The position numbers and the translations under genes are program-made. Shown here piece by piece: positions 8,601 to 14,337 of a stretch of 24,078 nucleotides of DNA (its first letter is position 1; every line of letters begins with the position of its first letter). Under the pieces are notes generated by a model. That model was not told where the DNA came from. It saw nothing but the letters and a program-made list of their open reading frames with translations, and searched no databases. The stretch is from a virus: positions 1 to 24,078 of IMG/VR virus record IMGVR_UViG_3300020430_001555. The stretch is one strand, 5' to 3'.

Positions 8601-9054
8601 TGCATGTATTGTGGATAGGCCAAAGAATCTGAAAAAGCTATCGGACAACATGGAGACATATCGCCCAGAAGGCGATTTTAGTGAAGAAGAGATTATACAA
8701 TTTAAGTCTGAACTAACCGGTGTGTTCCCCATGAATTTGGTCATTAGTGCCGAAACGGTCCAAAGGCTGCAGGATAAATTTATCCCACCGATTTCTGAAT
8801 TCGACCAAGAACTTCAGGTGTGTTGGTTTATTCCGCGCAAAATCATCCCAAGAAAAACGAAGAAAGGTAAAGATTATTGGATCGTAGAAGTTATCGATTC
8901 CAATAATGAACTGACTAGAATTCGATGCTGGGGTATCAAACCAGAAAAGGATCGTGTTCATCTTAACCGTCCTTACATGGCGAGACTTAACTACGACGAA
9001 AATTGGGGGTTCTCCACCTATGCAGTCGGTAAAACATTTAGGTTATTAGCATGA
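5623..9054 (+). CDS. dnaE: DNA polymerase III alpha subunit (C-family replicative polymerase) with intact PHP site
   Basis: This is the phage replicative DNA polymerase, 1143 residues against 1160 in E. coli. The N-terminal PHP domain (about 1-270) keeps all nine expected metal ligands: His14, His16, Asp24, His49, Glu79, His134, Cys185, Asp259 and His261. The E. coli site is degraded. The catalytic palm has Asp472 and Asp474 in YPDIDYD and Asp637 in KFDLLGL, with GPGRGSAAGS and SRHAGGVVI around them. FRPGPL and GYGFNKSHAVSYS follow in the fingers and beta-binding region. The C-terminal 100 residues look like an OB fold. There is no separate DEDD exonuclease, so the PHP domain may proofread (inference). 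The start follows AGGAGG at 5611. The gene overlaps the previous one by 14 bases and the next by four. Its middle is visibly richer in G+C than its neighbours. Confidence 0.96.
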   Translation: MNRTDSKIKFVGLHAHSVAGSIFDAIGYPQDHMDFAYENGCDALALTDHGNMNGLAYQVLHAKKMKEEGKDFKPIFGCEAYFIPSIEEWREEYTKAMEDKKRARAVKKDAASGATVEDEGASKKTQDVLRRRRHLVLLAQNQTGLNNLFKLVSESYKAENFYRYPRIDYALLKKYNEGIIASSACLGGVYAGNYWENREEGPEAVIDAMRDTTKRMVDIFGDRWYAEIQWNNIKEQHELNQYVIQVAQEFGVGLLTTADSHYPNPDAWKDRELYKRLGWLGKGRPSWAEEESQLPDGVEEIGYELFPKNGDQIWKSYKQYSESTGFDYDDDVVLHSIEESYRIAFERIESFLPDNTVRLPEFVVPAGFTATQALVNYALEGLKEKGLHKNKEYTDRLRQELNVIDDRGFSKYFLTMKSIVDVATGMMLTGPGRGSAAGSLVAYALNITQVDPIKYDLLFSRFLRSDATDYPDIDYDVSDSMALKEKLVEMWGEDCVAPISNWNTLQLKSLIKDISKLYNIPFTEVNTVTSIMIREATPEAKRKHGIKAGVYAPTWEEVMEFSPSLQAYLNKYPAVKTHVEGLVGQVRSCSRHAGGVVIAEDLDKNMPLINSGGVRQAPWAEGQNVRHLEPMGFIKFDLLGLSTLKMMEGAIYHILKRHHGVEEPTFTQIRDYYERHLHPDVLNMNDSNIYENIFHTGKWAGIFQFTENGAQQFCVRAKPDNIIDVSAITSIFRPGPLSAGVDGDYVEAKGHPQRISYLSEEAREITEETFGFLIFQEQIALLAHKLGGLTLDEGNMLRKVLTKKGTGKGSVKGKLHDKFISGCVEKNIDRDEAQALWDKFEYFSGYGFNKSHAVSYSIISYQCAWLWNYYPAEWMAAFLDKEPETRKEKAINIAKQYGFNIAPLDVNKSGTVWEISEDGKTLIQPLTSIKGLGMAAIEQILANRPITNAEDLLFNENITYSKLNKKSLDALCRGGALDNIVDDRFTGRKHFWSACIVDRPKNLKKLSDNMETYRPEGDFSEEEIIQFKSELTGVFPMNLVISAETVQRLQDKFIPPISEFDQELQVCWFIPRKIIPRKTKKGKDYWIVEVIDSNNELTRIRCWGIKPEKDRVHLNRPYMARLNYDENWGFSTYAVGKTFRLLA

Positions 9055-9464
9055 AAAAGAAGCAATGGTCAGACAAGACTATTTTAAAATCTATCCCAAA
9101 CCCATCTTCGGGTGCATATGAGATCAAACTAAAAGCACCAGAGATCACATTTGAAGGCGTGCGAGGTCAACCAGACTTTGCCTTGTTGTATATTACGTTC
9201 TATCCTAATAAAAAAGTGATTGAACTGAAATCTATGAAAGAATATTTTTACCAATTCAGAAGTAAAATTTACTCGTATGAGCGCCTAATTAATGTGATAT
9301 TCGACGACATGATGGAAGTTTATGAGCCTGAGCGATTACGACTTGTTATGGTGTGCAATGCTCGTGGAGGTATAAGTTCAAAGCTAACTATTGATTCAGA
9401 CTGGGAAGCTCGCGGAGGCGAGGAAAAATATAAAGATTGGATTGGCCAAAAGGAGGAATGGTAA
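9051..9464 (+). CDS. QueF-like T-fold protein lacking the catalytic cysteine
   Basis: The 137-residue protein matches QueF, the NADPH-dependent nitrile reductase that turns preQ0 into preQ1 in 7-deazaguanine synthesis. The segment GQPDFA with Asp42, the NADPH-binding motif ELKSMK, YFYQFR, a following Glu at SYERL, the DDMME helix and NARGGISS are all in family order. In QueF the residues before GQPDFA are CPVT, where Cys forms the covalent thioimide with preQ0. Here they are EGVR, with Glu35 replacing the Cys. It therefore probably cannot do the normal four-electron reduction. It could bind 7-deazaguanine, carry out another reaction on the T-fold, or be a regulator. It is coupled to dnaE by an ATGA overlap, suggesting a link with DNA replication or modification. 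No other queuosine-pathway gene is in the window. GTP cyclohydrolase I is a less likely relative because the QueF NADPH motif is clear. Confidence 0.85.
   Translation: MKKKQWSDKTILKSIPNPSSGAYEIKLKAPEITFEGVRGQPDFALLYITFYPNKKVIELKSMKEYFYQFRSKIYSYERLINVIFDDMMEVYEPERLRLVMVCNARGGISSKLTIDSDWEARGGEEKYKDWIGQKEEW
9451..9456 (+). promoter_or_regulatory. Ribosome-binding site that fixes the clpP start
   Basis: AGGAGG ends seven bases before the ATG at 9464. Upstream in-frame ATGs at 9437 and 9458 are badly placed for it, so 9464 is preferred. Confidence 0.7.
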
Positions 9465-10069
9465 TGAATATTTTAAAAAACTTTAGTCCACTTTTAAAAG
9501 AGGCAAAGCTGATAGATGATTTGCCGGTAGTAATTCGAGTAAGAAAATTTGATGAGCTGTCCGCAAAAGAATTTTCATCGCTTGTCTCAAAAGCACAGAA
9601 CACAGGCCAGCCAGTTTTACCAGTTATAATTGATAGTTATGGTGGCCAAGTGTATAGCTTGATGTCTATGATATCAGACATTAAACATAGTCGTATCCCT
9701 GTAGCCACAATCGTGCAAGGGAAGGCAATGTCCTGTGGCGCAATACTTTTTAGTTTCGGCGCTGAAGGTAAGCGCTATATGGACCCAGATGCCACTGTGA
9801 TGATACATGATGTTAGCTCTATGGAGTATGGAAAAGTAGAGGAAATCAAGGCTTCGGCCGAGGAAACGGAGAGGCTTAACAAAAAGATTTATCACATGAT
9901 GGCCGAAAACTGTGGCCACCATAAAGATTATTTTTTAGACATTGTGCACGAAAAGGGTCATGCTGATTGGTTTTTAGAAATTGATGATTGCGTGAAACAT
10001 AACCTAGCAAACCACACACATGTTCCAGAACTAAAAATAGAAACTAAGGTCAGTTTCAACTTCAAGTAG
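9464..10069 (+). CDS. clpP: ClpP-like serine protease (first copy)
   Basis: This 201-residue protein has the ClpP/crotonase-type protease fold. The first glycine loop reads DSYGGQVYS (oxyanion region). The nucleophile is Ser90 in GKAMSCGA, His115 is in VMIHDV, and the third triad residue is Asp168 in HADWFLE, aligned with the Asp of E. coli ClpP. The triad is therefore complete. It lacks an obvious propeptide. ClpP forms a barrel-shaped peptidase that normally works with an AAA+ unfoldase; none is encoded in this window, so the host ClpX or ClpA may be used (inference). The start overlaps the QueF-like stop by one base (TAATG) after a strong ribosome-binding site. It sits in the dnaE transcription unit. 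An alternative role is as a prohead protease, but the second ClpP at 17187 is better placed for that. Confidence 0.88.
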   Translation: MNILKNFSPLLKEAKLIDDLPVVIRVRKFDELSAKEFSSLVSKAQNTGQPVLPVIIDSYGGQVYSLMSMISDIKHSRIPVATIVQGKAMSCGAILFSFGAEGKRYMDPDATVMIHDVSSMEYGKVEEIKASAEETERLNKKIYHMMAENCGHHKDYFLDIVHEKGHADWFLEIDDCVKHNLANHTHVPELKIETKVSFNFK

Positions 10070-10082
10070 GTCTATTTAATAT

Positions 10083-10817
10083 GTGTCTGCTACAACTAAA
10101 TTAAAATGGAAAAAGATAACCACACAGCTAAGGTATCTTTATAGTGAATTGGATATTGTAAAAACTATATCCAACGAAGCTGCTGTTGAGTTTCAAGAAT
10201 ACTATGAAAATTATTGTTTGAAAAAGAATATAGACAGAAAATCTTTAAATAAACAACATGAAGATAGGATAAGTAAATTATATTCCAAAAAGAAAGAAGA
10301 TAAAGAAGAGCCGCGACAAATAGAACACTCAGATTCAACAGCATTGGTTTCCGCAAACAAGCCTGAGAACAAAAAAGAACAAGCTGATGTAAACAATATC
10401 CAAGAACCACCACTTGATGCTGGAGATGACAAGGAATTATATGATGTATTCTCCAAACTTTTTCGTAAATTAGCCACGGTGCTTCACCCAGACAAACTAA
10501 ACAATTCTGACTATAGTGATGAGAAAAAACAAGAAATGAGCAGTATGTTTACAGAAGCAAAAAATGCTTTAGAACAGAAGAGGTATTTTATATTAATCGA
10601 CTATGCTGAGCAACTAGATGTTCCCATACCAAAAAACTACAGGCAACAAATAAGATGGATGAAGAAAGAGCTTGATAAAGTCCGTGCCGAGATAGCGGCT
10701 GTCACAAGAACTTACAACTATTCTTTTTCAGAGACTGAAACGGATGAACAAAGAGATCAACTAATTGAAAAATTTATGAGGCAAGTTTTTGGGAATATTT
10801 CATCTAATAACCAATAA
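10083..10817 (+). CDS. J-domain (DnaJ-like) protein
   Basis: The 244-residue protein contains a J domain at about residues 118-172. Its helix II segment FRKLATVLHPDK carries the His135-Pro136-Asp137 triad that stimulates DnaK ATPase, followed by a helix-III-like stretch with the pattern FTEAKNALEQKR. Unlike DnaJ, the J domain lies in the middle, after a highly charged Lys/Glu-rich linker and an N-terminal helical region. There is no Gly/Phe region or zinc-finger domain. It is likely an adaptor that recruits the host Hsp70 to a phage process, by analogy with specialised J-proteins (inference). The start is GTG, 13 bases after the clpP stop. The ribosome-binding site is weak (TAGG about 10 bases upstream). 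Confidence 0.75.
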   Translation: MSATTKLKWKKITTQLRYLYSELDIVKTISNEAAVEFQEYYENYCLKKNIDRKSLNKQHEDRISKLYSKKKEDKEEPRQIEHSDSTALVSANKPENKKEQADVNNIQEPPLDAGDDKELYDVFSKLFRKLATVLHPDKLNNSDYSDEKKQEMSSMFTEAKNALEQKRYFILIDYAEQLDVPIPKNYRQQIRWMKKELDKVRAEIAAVTRTYNYSFSETETDEQRDQLIEKFMRQVFGNISSNNQ

Positions 10818-10823
10818 ATTTAG

Positions 10824-10852
10824 TTGACAATCGTGTTCGCAACTGATATATT
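10824..10852 (+). promoter_or_regulatory. Sigma-70-type promoter upstream of the small 84-residue gene and dut
   Basis: TTGACA (10824-10829) and TATATT (10847-10852) are separated by exactly 17 bases, with an extended -10 TG at 10844-10845. The match is 11 of 12. It occupies the only noncoding stretch (10818-10878) in this area and precedes a strong AGGAGG ribosome-binding site at 10868. An imperfect dyad, GTTG at 10823 and CAAC at 10840, spans the -35 and spacer and might be an operator. Confidence 0.8.
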
Positions 10853-10878
10853 AATAAAGAATTAAAAAGGAGGGCCGA

Positions 10879-11133
10879 ATGGCTACAACAAACGATGAAC
10901 GAAAGCGCTATGTTAAGGAATATATCCGATCCATGGTAGCTATTGAAGAGGCAATGGAGCCTTACAAGGAACAGAAGCGCGATTTGCGTGCTGAATATAA
11001 AGAAAACGGCTGGTTAAACACTGATGAGATTCGTGCTGCTGTGAAGGCATATCGACTTTTCAAGGACAATGTAAACATTGATGAGGTTGTTGAGAACTTT
11101 GAGATGTTTAGTGGAGGTGGCAGTGATTCTTGA
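10879..11133 (+). CDS. Small protein of unknown function, possibly GapR/DUF2312-like
   Basis: The 84-residue protein is charged and helical. A first helix contains YVKEYIRSMVAIEEAMEPYKEQK, followed by RAEYKENGWLNTDEIRAAVKAYRLFK. This succession (long helix, K-x-N-G-W/F turn, then a short basic helix) resembles GapR-type DNA-binding proteins, which encircle overtwisted DNA. The resemblance is by eye and weak. The C-terminus is acidic then Gly/Ser-rich. It is the first gene behind a good sigma-70 promoter with a strong ribosome-binding site, so it is probably expressed early and well. It overlaps dut by 11 bases. Confidence 0.8.
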   Translation: MATTNDERKRYVKEYIRSMVAIEEAMEPYKEQKRDLRAEYKENGWLNTDEIRAAVKAYRLFKDNVNIDEVVENFEMFSGGGSDS

Positions 11134-11581
11134 GTATGCCTTAACTAGACCTAACGCACATAGTCCACAGCGAGCAAATCCCTCTGATGCAGGACTGGAT
11201 GTGTTTTATTCTCCTGATCAAGACAACCAAGCCATTGCAATTGGCCCTGGCGACAGCAAGGTGATTCCCACTGGCCTTCGTTTTGGTGTTCCGCATGGTT
11301 ATATGCTTGAGGTTAAGAATCGTAGTTCCGTTGCCGCCAAGCGTTCTCTTATTGTGGGAGCATGTGTAGTTGATTCTGGATACGATGGAGAAGTGTTTGT
11401 AAATTTACACAACGTCGGATCCTCTACACAATATATTAGAAAGGGAGACAAGATTGCGCAGTTAGTGATGATCCCTGTTGTTCATTTTAGAACAATGCAA
11501 AGCGAATCAGGTAACCTGTATCAAAGTCCGATCACGATTAGCGATAGAGGTGATGGAGCCTTGGGGAGCACCGATGCATAA
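11123..11581 (+). CDS. dut: dUTP diphosphatase (dUTPase)
   Basis: It hydrolyses dUTP to dUMP and pyrophosphate, keeping uracil out of DNA and feeding dTMP synthesis. The 152-residue protein shows the five trimeric dUTPase motifs in order: DAGLDV (22-27), NRSS (66-69), VVDSGYDGE (82-90) with Asp84 and Tyr87, GDKIAQL (108-114) and RGDGALGST (142-150). In the last motif Leu replaces the usual Phe that stacks on uracil. The start is GTG at 11123, five bases after GGAGG (11113-11117) and inside the end of the previous gene. An upstream ATG at 11078 would add 15 residues with no family match. The next gene overlaps its stop by eight bases. Confidence 0.93.
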   Translation: MILEYALTRPNAHSPQRANPSDAGLDVFYSPDQDNQAIAIGPGDSKVIPTGLRFGVPHGYMLEVKNRSSVAAKRSLIVGACVVDSGYDGEVFVNLHNVGSSTQYIRKGDKIAQLVMIPVVHFRTMQSESGNLYQSPITISDRGDGALGSTDA

Positions 11582-12041
11582 GATTGCATTTGATCAAACC
11601 TATACATTTGACTTGTCTGGGACTTTTTCGTTTGGAAACTTATCAACAGATATGCTAATTGATATCTATAAAGATGGTCGTGTAGCATCTCACCTTTTGG
11701 AGCGACAACTCGTGTTTTGGTTCCCAGAACTGAGGCACATCAAGGGTTGCGAAGACCACGATCATGTTAACAGATTGGATGAAAACATACAATATGATGC
11801 AAAGAACTTTACTGCAGGTGGTTGTAAGTTTCTGCCATCTAGCATGATTGGCACTGGTCGAACATTTGATGAAGAAAGGTTTATTTATAAGACCCAAAAA
11901 ATGAATTACATCATTTGTGATATTGTTGACTTTCCCAAGATTAATGTTGTTTTCAAGAAAGGTAGCGAGCTATCTGAGAAATATCCTAATGGGTGTATCA
12001 GCAAAAGTAAAAGAAAGGAATTCTTTGATGCCGCCGCATAG
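11574..12041 (+). CDS. Unknown protein, possible PD-(D/E)XK-type nuclease
   Basis: The 155-residue protein is not firmly recognised. A helix with Glu43 (LLERQL), an acidic DHDHV stretch and a strand QYDAKNFT with Asp75-x-Lys77, followed by a conserved-looking MIGTGR segment, could form the E...D-x-K site of PD-(D/E)XK nucleases. It is directly upstream of two adenine methyltransferases, as in restriction-modification loci, which supports but does not prove the idea. The start ATG at 11574 has GGGGAG five bases upstream and overlaps the dut stop. Another in-frame ATG at 11553 is possible. The 3' end overlaps the methyltransferase by 14 bases. Confidence 0.75.
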   Translation: MHKIAFDQTYTFDLSGTFSFGNLSTDMLIDIYKDGRVASHLLERQLVFWFPELRHIKGCEDHDHVNRLDENIQYDAKNFTAGGCKFLPSSMIGTGRTFDEERFIYKTQKMNYIICDIVDFPKINVVFKKGSELSEKYPNGCISKSKRKEFFDAAA

Positions 12042-12894
12042 ACTAGATCAGTTTTACACAAAACCAGCCATCGTTGAGCAAGTTTTGAGATTAGTGGACT
12101 ATAATCAATATGATTTAATTATTGAGCCTTCTGCGGGTGCCGGTGATTTTTTGAAAAGACTACCGCCCGATAAGAGCGTTGGGATTGACTTAGAGCCAGC
12201 AACATCAGGAATAACAAAGAAGAACTTTTTTGACTTCAAGCCTACAGAAACAAAAAATGTATTAACTATTGGCAATCCGCCATTTGGTAAAAACTCTAGC
12301 ACTGCGGTTAAATTTTTCAACCACGCTGCACAATTTTCTGACTGTATAGCATTTATATTGCCGCGAACATTTAGGAAGCCTTCTATCATAAATCGCTTGA
12401 ATAGACACTTTCACTTAGTAGAACAAAAGCTTCTACCACTACAAGCATTTTACACACCATCGGGACAGTCATATGAAGTTCCAACTGTGTTTCAAGTTTG
12501 GAAAAAAAAGCAAATTGAAAGAGGCACAATAAAAACATTATCTAAACACGAGGATTTTGACTTTGTTCCGATTGGTAAGCCAGTTAACGAAGAACAAAAA
12601 AAGCTTCAATGTGACAATTCAGACTTTTGTGTGCGCCGAGTTGGAGGTGCCGCAGGGAAGATTTATAAAGATTACAACATAATATACAGAGACTGGAAAA
12701 GCCATTATTATATTAAACAGAACTGCCGTGACGTAGAATATATAATGTCTAACATAAAATGGGACGACAACGAAAGCCCAAAATACGATACTGCTGGAAA
12801 TCCCAGCATATCAAAACACGAACTAATAACATCTTATAAGGAAACAAAAGAAAAATATGAACACAGAAACTCAAAAAACCATGTTCAGTTCTAA
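12028..12894 (+). CDS. DNA adenine-N6 methyltransferase-like protein (NPPF type)
   Basis: The 288-residue protein has an AdoMet motif I (EPSAGAGDF, about residues 35-43), an acidic end of strand 2 (VGIDLEPA) and the catalytic motif IV as GNPPFG, in the order typical of gamma-type N6-adenine methyltransferases. The N-terminal DQFYTKPAIVEQVL is a common opening of this group. The C-terminal third has no recognised domain and may hold the target-recognition part. It would methylate adenine in DNA, perhaps to protect phage DNA from host restriction. The start ATG at 12028 follows AAAGGAA with good spacing. An upstream in-frame ATG at 11917 would place 37 unrelated residues inside the previous gene. 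It overlaps the next methyltransferase by 38 bases. Confidence 0.85.
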   Translation: MPPHRLDQFYTKPAIVEQVLRLVDYNQYDLIIEPSAGAGDFLKRLPPDKSVGIDLEPATSGITKKNFFDFKPTETKNVLTIGNPPFGKNSSTAVKFFNHAAQFSDCIAFILPRTFRKPSIINRLNRHFHLVEQKLLPLQAFYTPSGQSYEVPTVFQVWKKKQIERGTIKTLSKHEDFDFVPIGKPVNEEQKKLQCDNSDFCVRRVGGAAGKIYKDYNIIYRDWKSHYYIKQNCRDVEYIMSNIKWDDNESPKYDTAGNPSISKHELITSYKETKEKYEHRNSKNHVQF

Positions 12895-13330
12895 AACTGG
12901 AAATTGGGCAACACCACAAGACTTTTTTAATAAACTAAACTGGCGCTTTGGTCCGTTCAATTTGGATCCTTGTGCTAGTCCGCACAATACTAAGTGTGCA
13001 AATTTTTTCACTGAAGCAGAGAATGGCTTGGAAAAGAGTTGGGAAGGCTTTACGTGTTTTGTAAACCCTCCATATGGGAGAGGTATTGACAAGTGGATTG
13101 AAAAAGCATATAATGAAGCTAAGAATTCAGGCACAAAGGTTGTTATGCTTATACCTGCAAGAACAGATACCAAGTATTGGCACAATTACGTTATGAAGGC
13201 ATCCGAAATTCATTTTGTGAAGGGTCGTCTTAAATTTGGAGACAGTGAAAACTCTGCACCGTTTCCCTCCGCTGTAGTTGTGTTTGACGGAGGCGGAGAA
13301 CTTTGGAGAGTTGAAGGCATTAATAGATAG
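12857..13330 (+). CDS. Phage-type DNA N-6-adenine-methyltransferase (Dam-like)
   Basis: The 157-residue protein matches the compact phage Dam family: WATPQDFFNKLNWRFG at the N-terminus, FNLDPCASP, then FFTEAENGLEKSW and the catalytic FVNPPYGRGIDKWIEKA, followed by VVMLIPARTDTKYWH. The core is complete for the family's usual short length. It should transfer a methyl group from AdoMet to adenine N6 in a short motif, GATC being typical of relatives but not shown here. It overlaps the previous methyltransferase by 38 bases, so the two are translationally linked. The coding region for the segment IDKWIEKAYNE also contains a perfect sigma-70 promoter sequence at 13086. A later in-frame ATG at 12881 is a possible alternative start. 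Confidence 0.9.
   Translation: MNTETQKTMFSSKTGNWATPQDFFNKLNWRFGPFNLDPCASPHNTKCANFFTEAENGLEKSWEGFTCFVNPPYGRGIDKWIEKAYNEAKNSGTKVVMLIPARTDTKYWHNYVMKASEIHFVKGRLKFGDSENSAPFPSAVVVFDGGGELWRVEGINR
13086..13114 (+). promoter_or_regulatory. Perfect-consensus sigma-70 promoter sequence inside the Dam-like gene
   Basis: TTGACA (13086-13091), a spacer of exactly 17 bases and TATAAT (13109-13114) give a 12 of 12 match. It lies about 230 bases before the gene at 13342, so it would drive the cluster from 13342 to 15966 with a leader inside the methyltransferase gene. Conserved protein sequence at this site could contribute to the match. Confidence 0.6.
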
Positions 13331-13341
13331 GAGAAAATATA

Positions 13342-13719
13342 ATGACCGAAGAAATTTTACAATCAGCCATCACGGGCTTAAAAGCAAAAGCAACCGAGCG
13401 ATTTGCAATAATCAAAGATCTATATCATAGACCAGCAACAATTGAAACTGTTGACCAAATTACCCAACATGCAATTGCGCTAGCCCAACTTGAGGGAGCC
13501 ATGGTCACTTTGCAACAATATGCACCAATTTTGGCTAAACAGACCGATGCAGAAGCAGAGTCAAATTTGCCCGAAGAAGCTACAGAAGTTTTAGTCGAAG
13601 AAGAGCCAGAACAACAAGCTATCACTGAAGAGCAATTAGCAACCAGATCAGGCACGTATCGCAAGGCCATGAATAATGAGGCGCTAAAGTCAAGAGCAAA
13701 CGAAAAAGATGAATCGTAA
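13342..13719 (+). CDS. Small acidic protein of unknown function
   Basis: This 125-residue protein is not recognised. Residues 1-65 are predicted helical (two amphipathic helices rich in Ala, Leu and Gln), residues 70-98 are strongly acidic with many Glu, and the tail is basic and Ser/Arg-rich. It has no cysteine, signal peptide or membrane segment. A good ribosome-binding site (AGGAG) lies within the end of the preceding gene and the short gap. Its 3' end overlaps the zinc-ribbon gene by 11 bases. It is the first complete gene after the promoter at 13086. Confidence 0.8.
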   Translation: MTEEILQSAITGLKAKATERFAIIKDLYHRPATIETVDQITQHAIALAQLEGAMVTLQQYAPILAKQTDAEAESNLPEEATEVLVEEEPEQQAITEEQLATRSGTYRKAMNNEALKSRANEKDES

Positions 13720-13981
13720 GCAACGCCGCGCACTGTCAAAAATGACCAACAAGGATAGCTCTAAGCAGCTGTCGGATAAAGTAACACAATTTGGTAACTT
13801 ACCAGATAAGTGTCTTACATGTGAAAAGCCTTTTGACAAAAAAAATAAAAAGATGGTTAAAACATGGAGTGTGGTGGTTAGAGATGAAGAGACTGTGAGG
13901 CTTTATTGCCCTGAATGTTGGAAAATGGCAAATCATGTAATCAATGAATGGAGAAAGGAGATAGAAAATGTCCGTAAGTAG
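13709..13981 (+). CDS. Small zinc-ribbon-like protein
   Basis: The 90-residue protein opens with a very basic MNRKQRRA segment. It then has two C-x2-C pairs (Cys35/Cys38 and Cys67/Cys70) about 29 residues apart, the layout of a zinc ribbon. The strand-rich sequence between the pairs fits that fold. The C-terminus is a charged helix. Such proteins often bind nucleic acid or RNA polymerase, but no specific role can be assigned. It is embedded between overlapping neighbours (11 and 14 bases). Confidence 0.78.
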   Translation: MNRKQRRALSKMTNKDSSKQLSDKVTQFGNLPDKCLTCEKPFDKKNKKMVKTWSVVVRDEETVRLYCPECWKMANHVINEWRKEIENVRK

Positions 13982-14336
13982 AATATCTAAAGAATCAATT
14001 TTAAAAATGATCAAGGGAGAAGTAACAGTAGAAGACGACACCCTTTGTGTGGTAAAGTTTTATTCAAATAGCTGCCACCTGTGTCACGCTCTGAGCAGTT
14101 ATTATGTAGATATATCAAATTCATACGAAGATGTATTATTCTTTGCTTTCAACGTGGACGACGACGAAGAAATCTCAGAGAAATTAAAACTGAATGGGGT
14201 GCCGTCAGTTACTACTTTTAAGATTTCACGCGGTAAAAGAGCAAAAATATCAAACTTGAAAGATCCTGAGAACCCAAATGAGAAGACTTGGTTTACCACC
14301 AAGCAGATTAAAAACTTTATCGATAAGGAGAGATAA
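13968..14336 (+). CDS. Thioredoxin-like protein
   Basis: The 122-residue protein has the thioredoxin fold signature: strand VVKFYSNS followed by the redox motif Cys36-His-Leu-Cys39 at the start of a helix, and the cis-proline Pro79 in NGVPSVTTFK. The C-terminal strand and helix are extended by a loop of about 15 residues. The active-site pair (HL rather than the thioredoxin GP) suggests a different redox potential. It could reduce the C-terminal Cys pair of the phage NrdJ. It overlaps the zinc-ribbon gene by 14 bases and has AAGGAG upstream. No signal peptide, so it is cytoplasmic. Confidence 0.85.
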   Translation: MSVSRISKESILKMIKGEVTVEDDTLCVVKFYSNSCHLCHALSSYYVDISNSYEDVLFFAFNVDDDEEISEKLKLNGVPSVTTFKISRGKRAKISNLKDPENPNEKTWFTTKQIKNFIDKER

Positions 14337-14337
14337 A

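Noticed and set aside
616-9054. Possible introns or inteins in nrdJ and dnaE, common insertion sites in phages
   Set aside because: All conserved motifs run in order with normal spacing and no Cys/Ser-start or His-Asn-end insert is seen.
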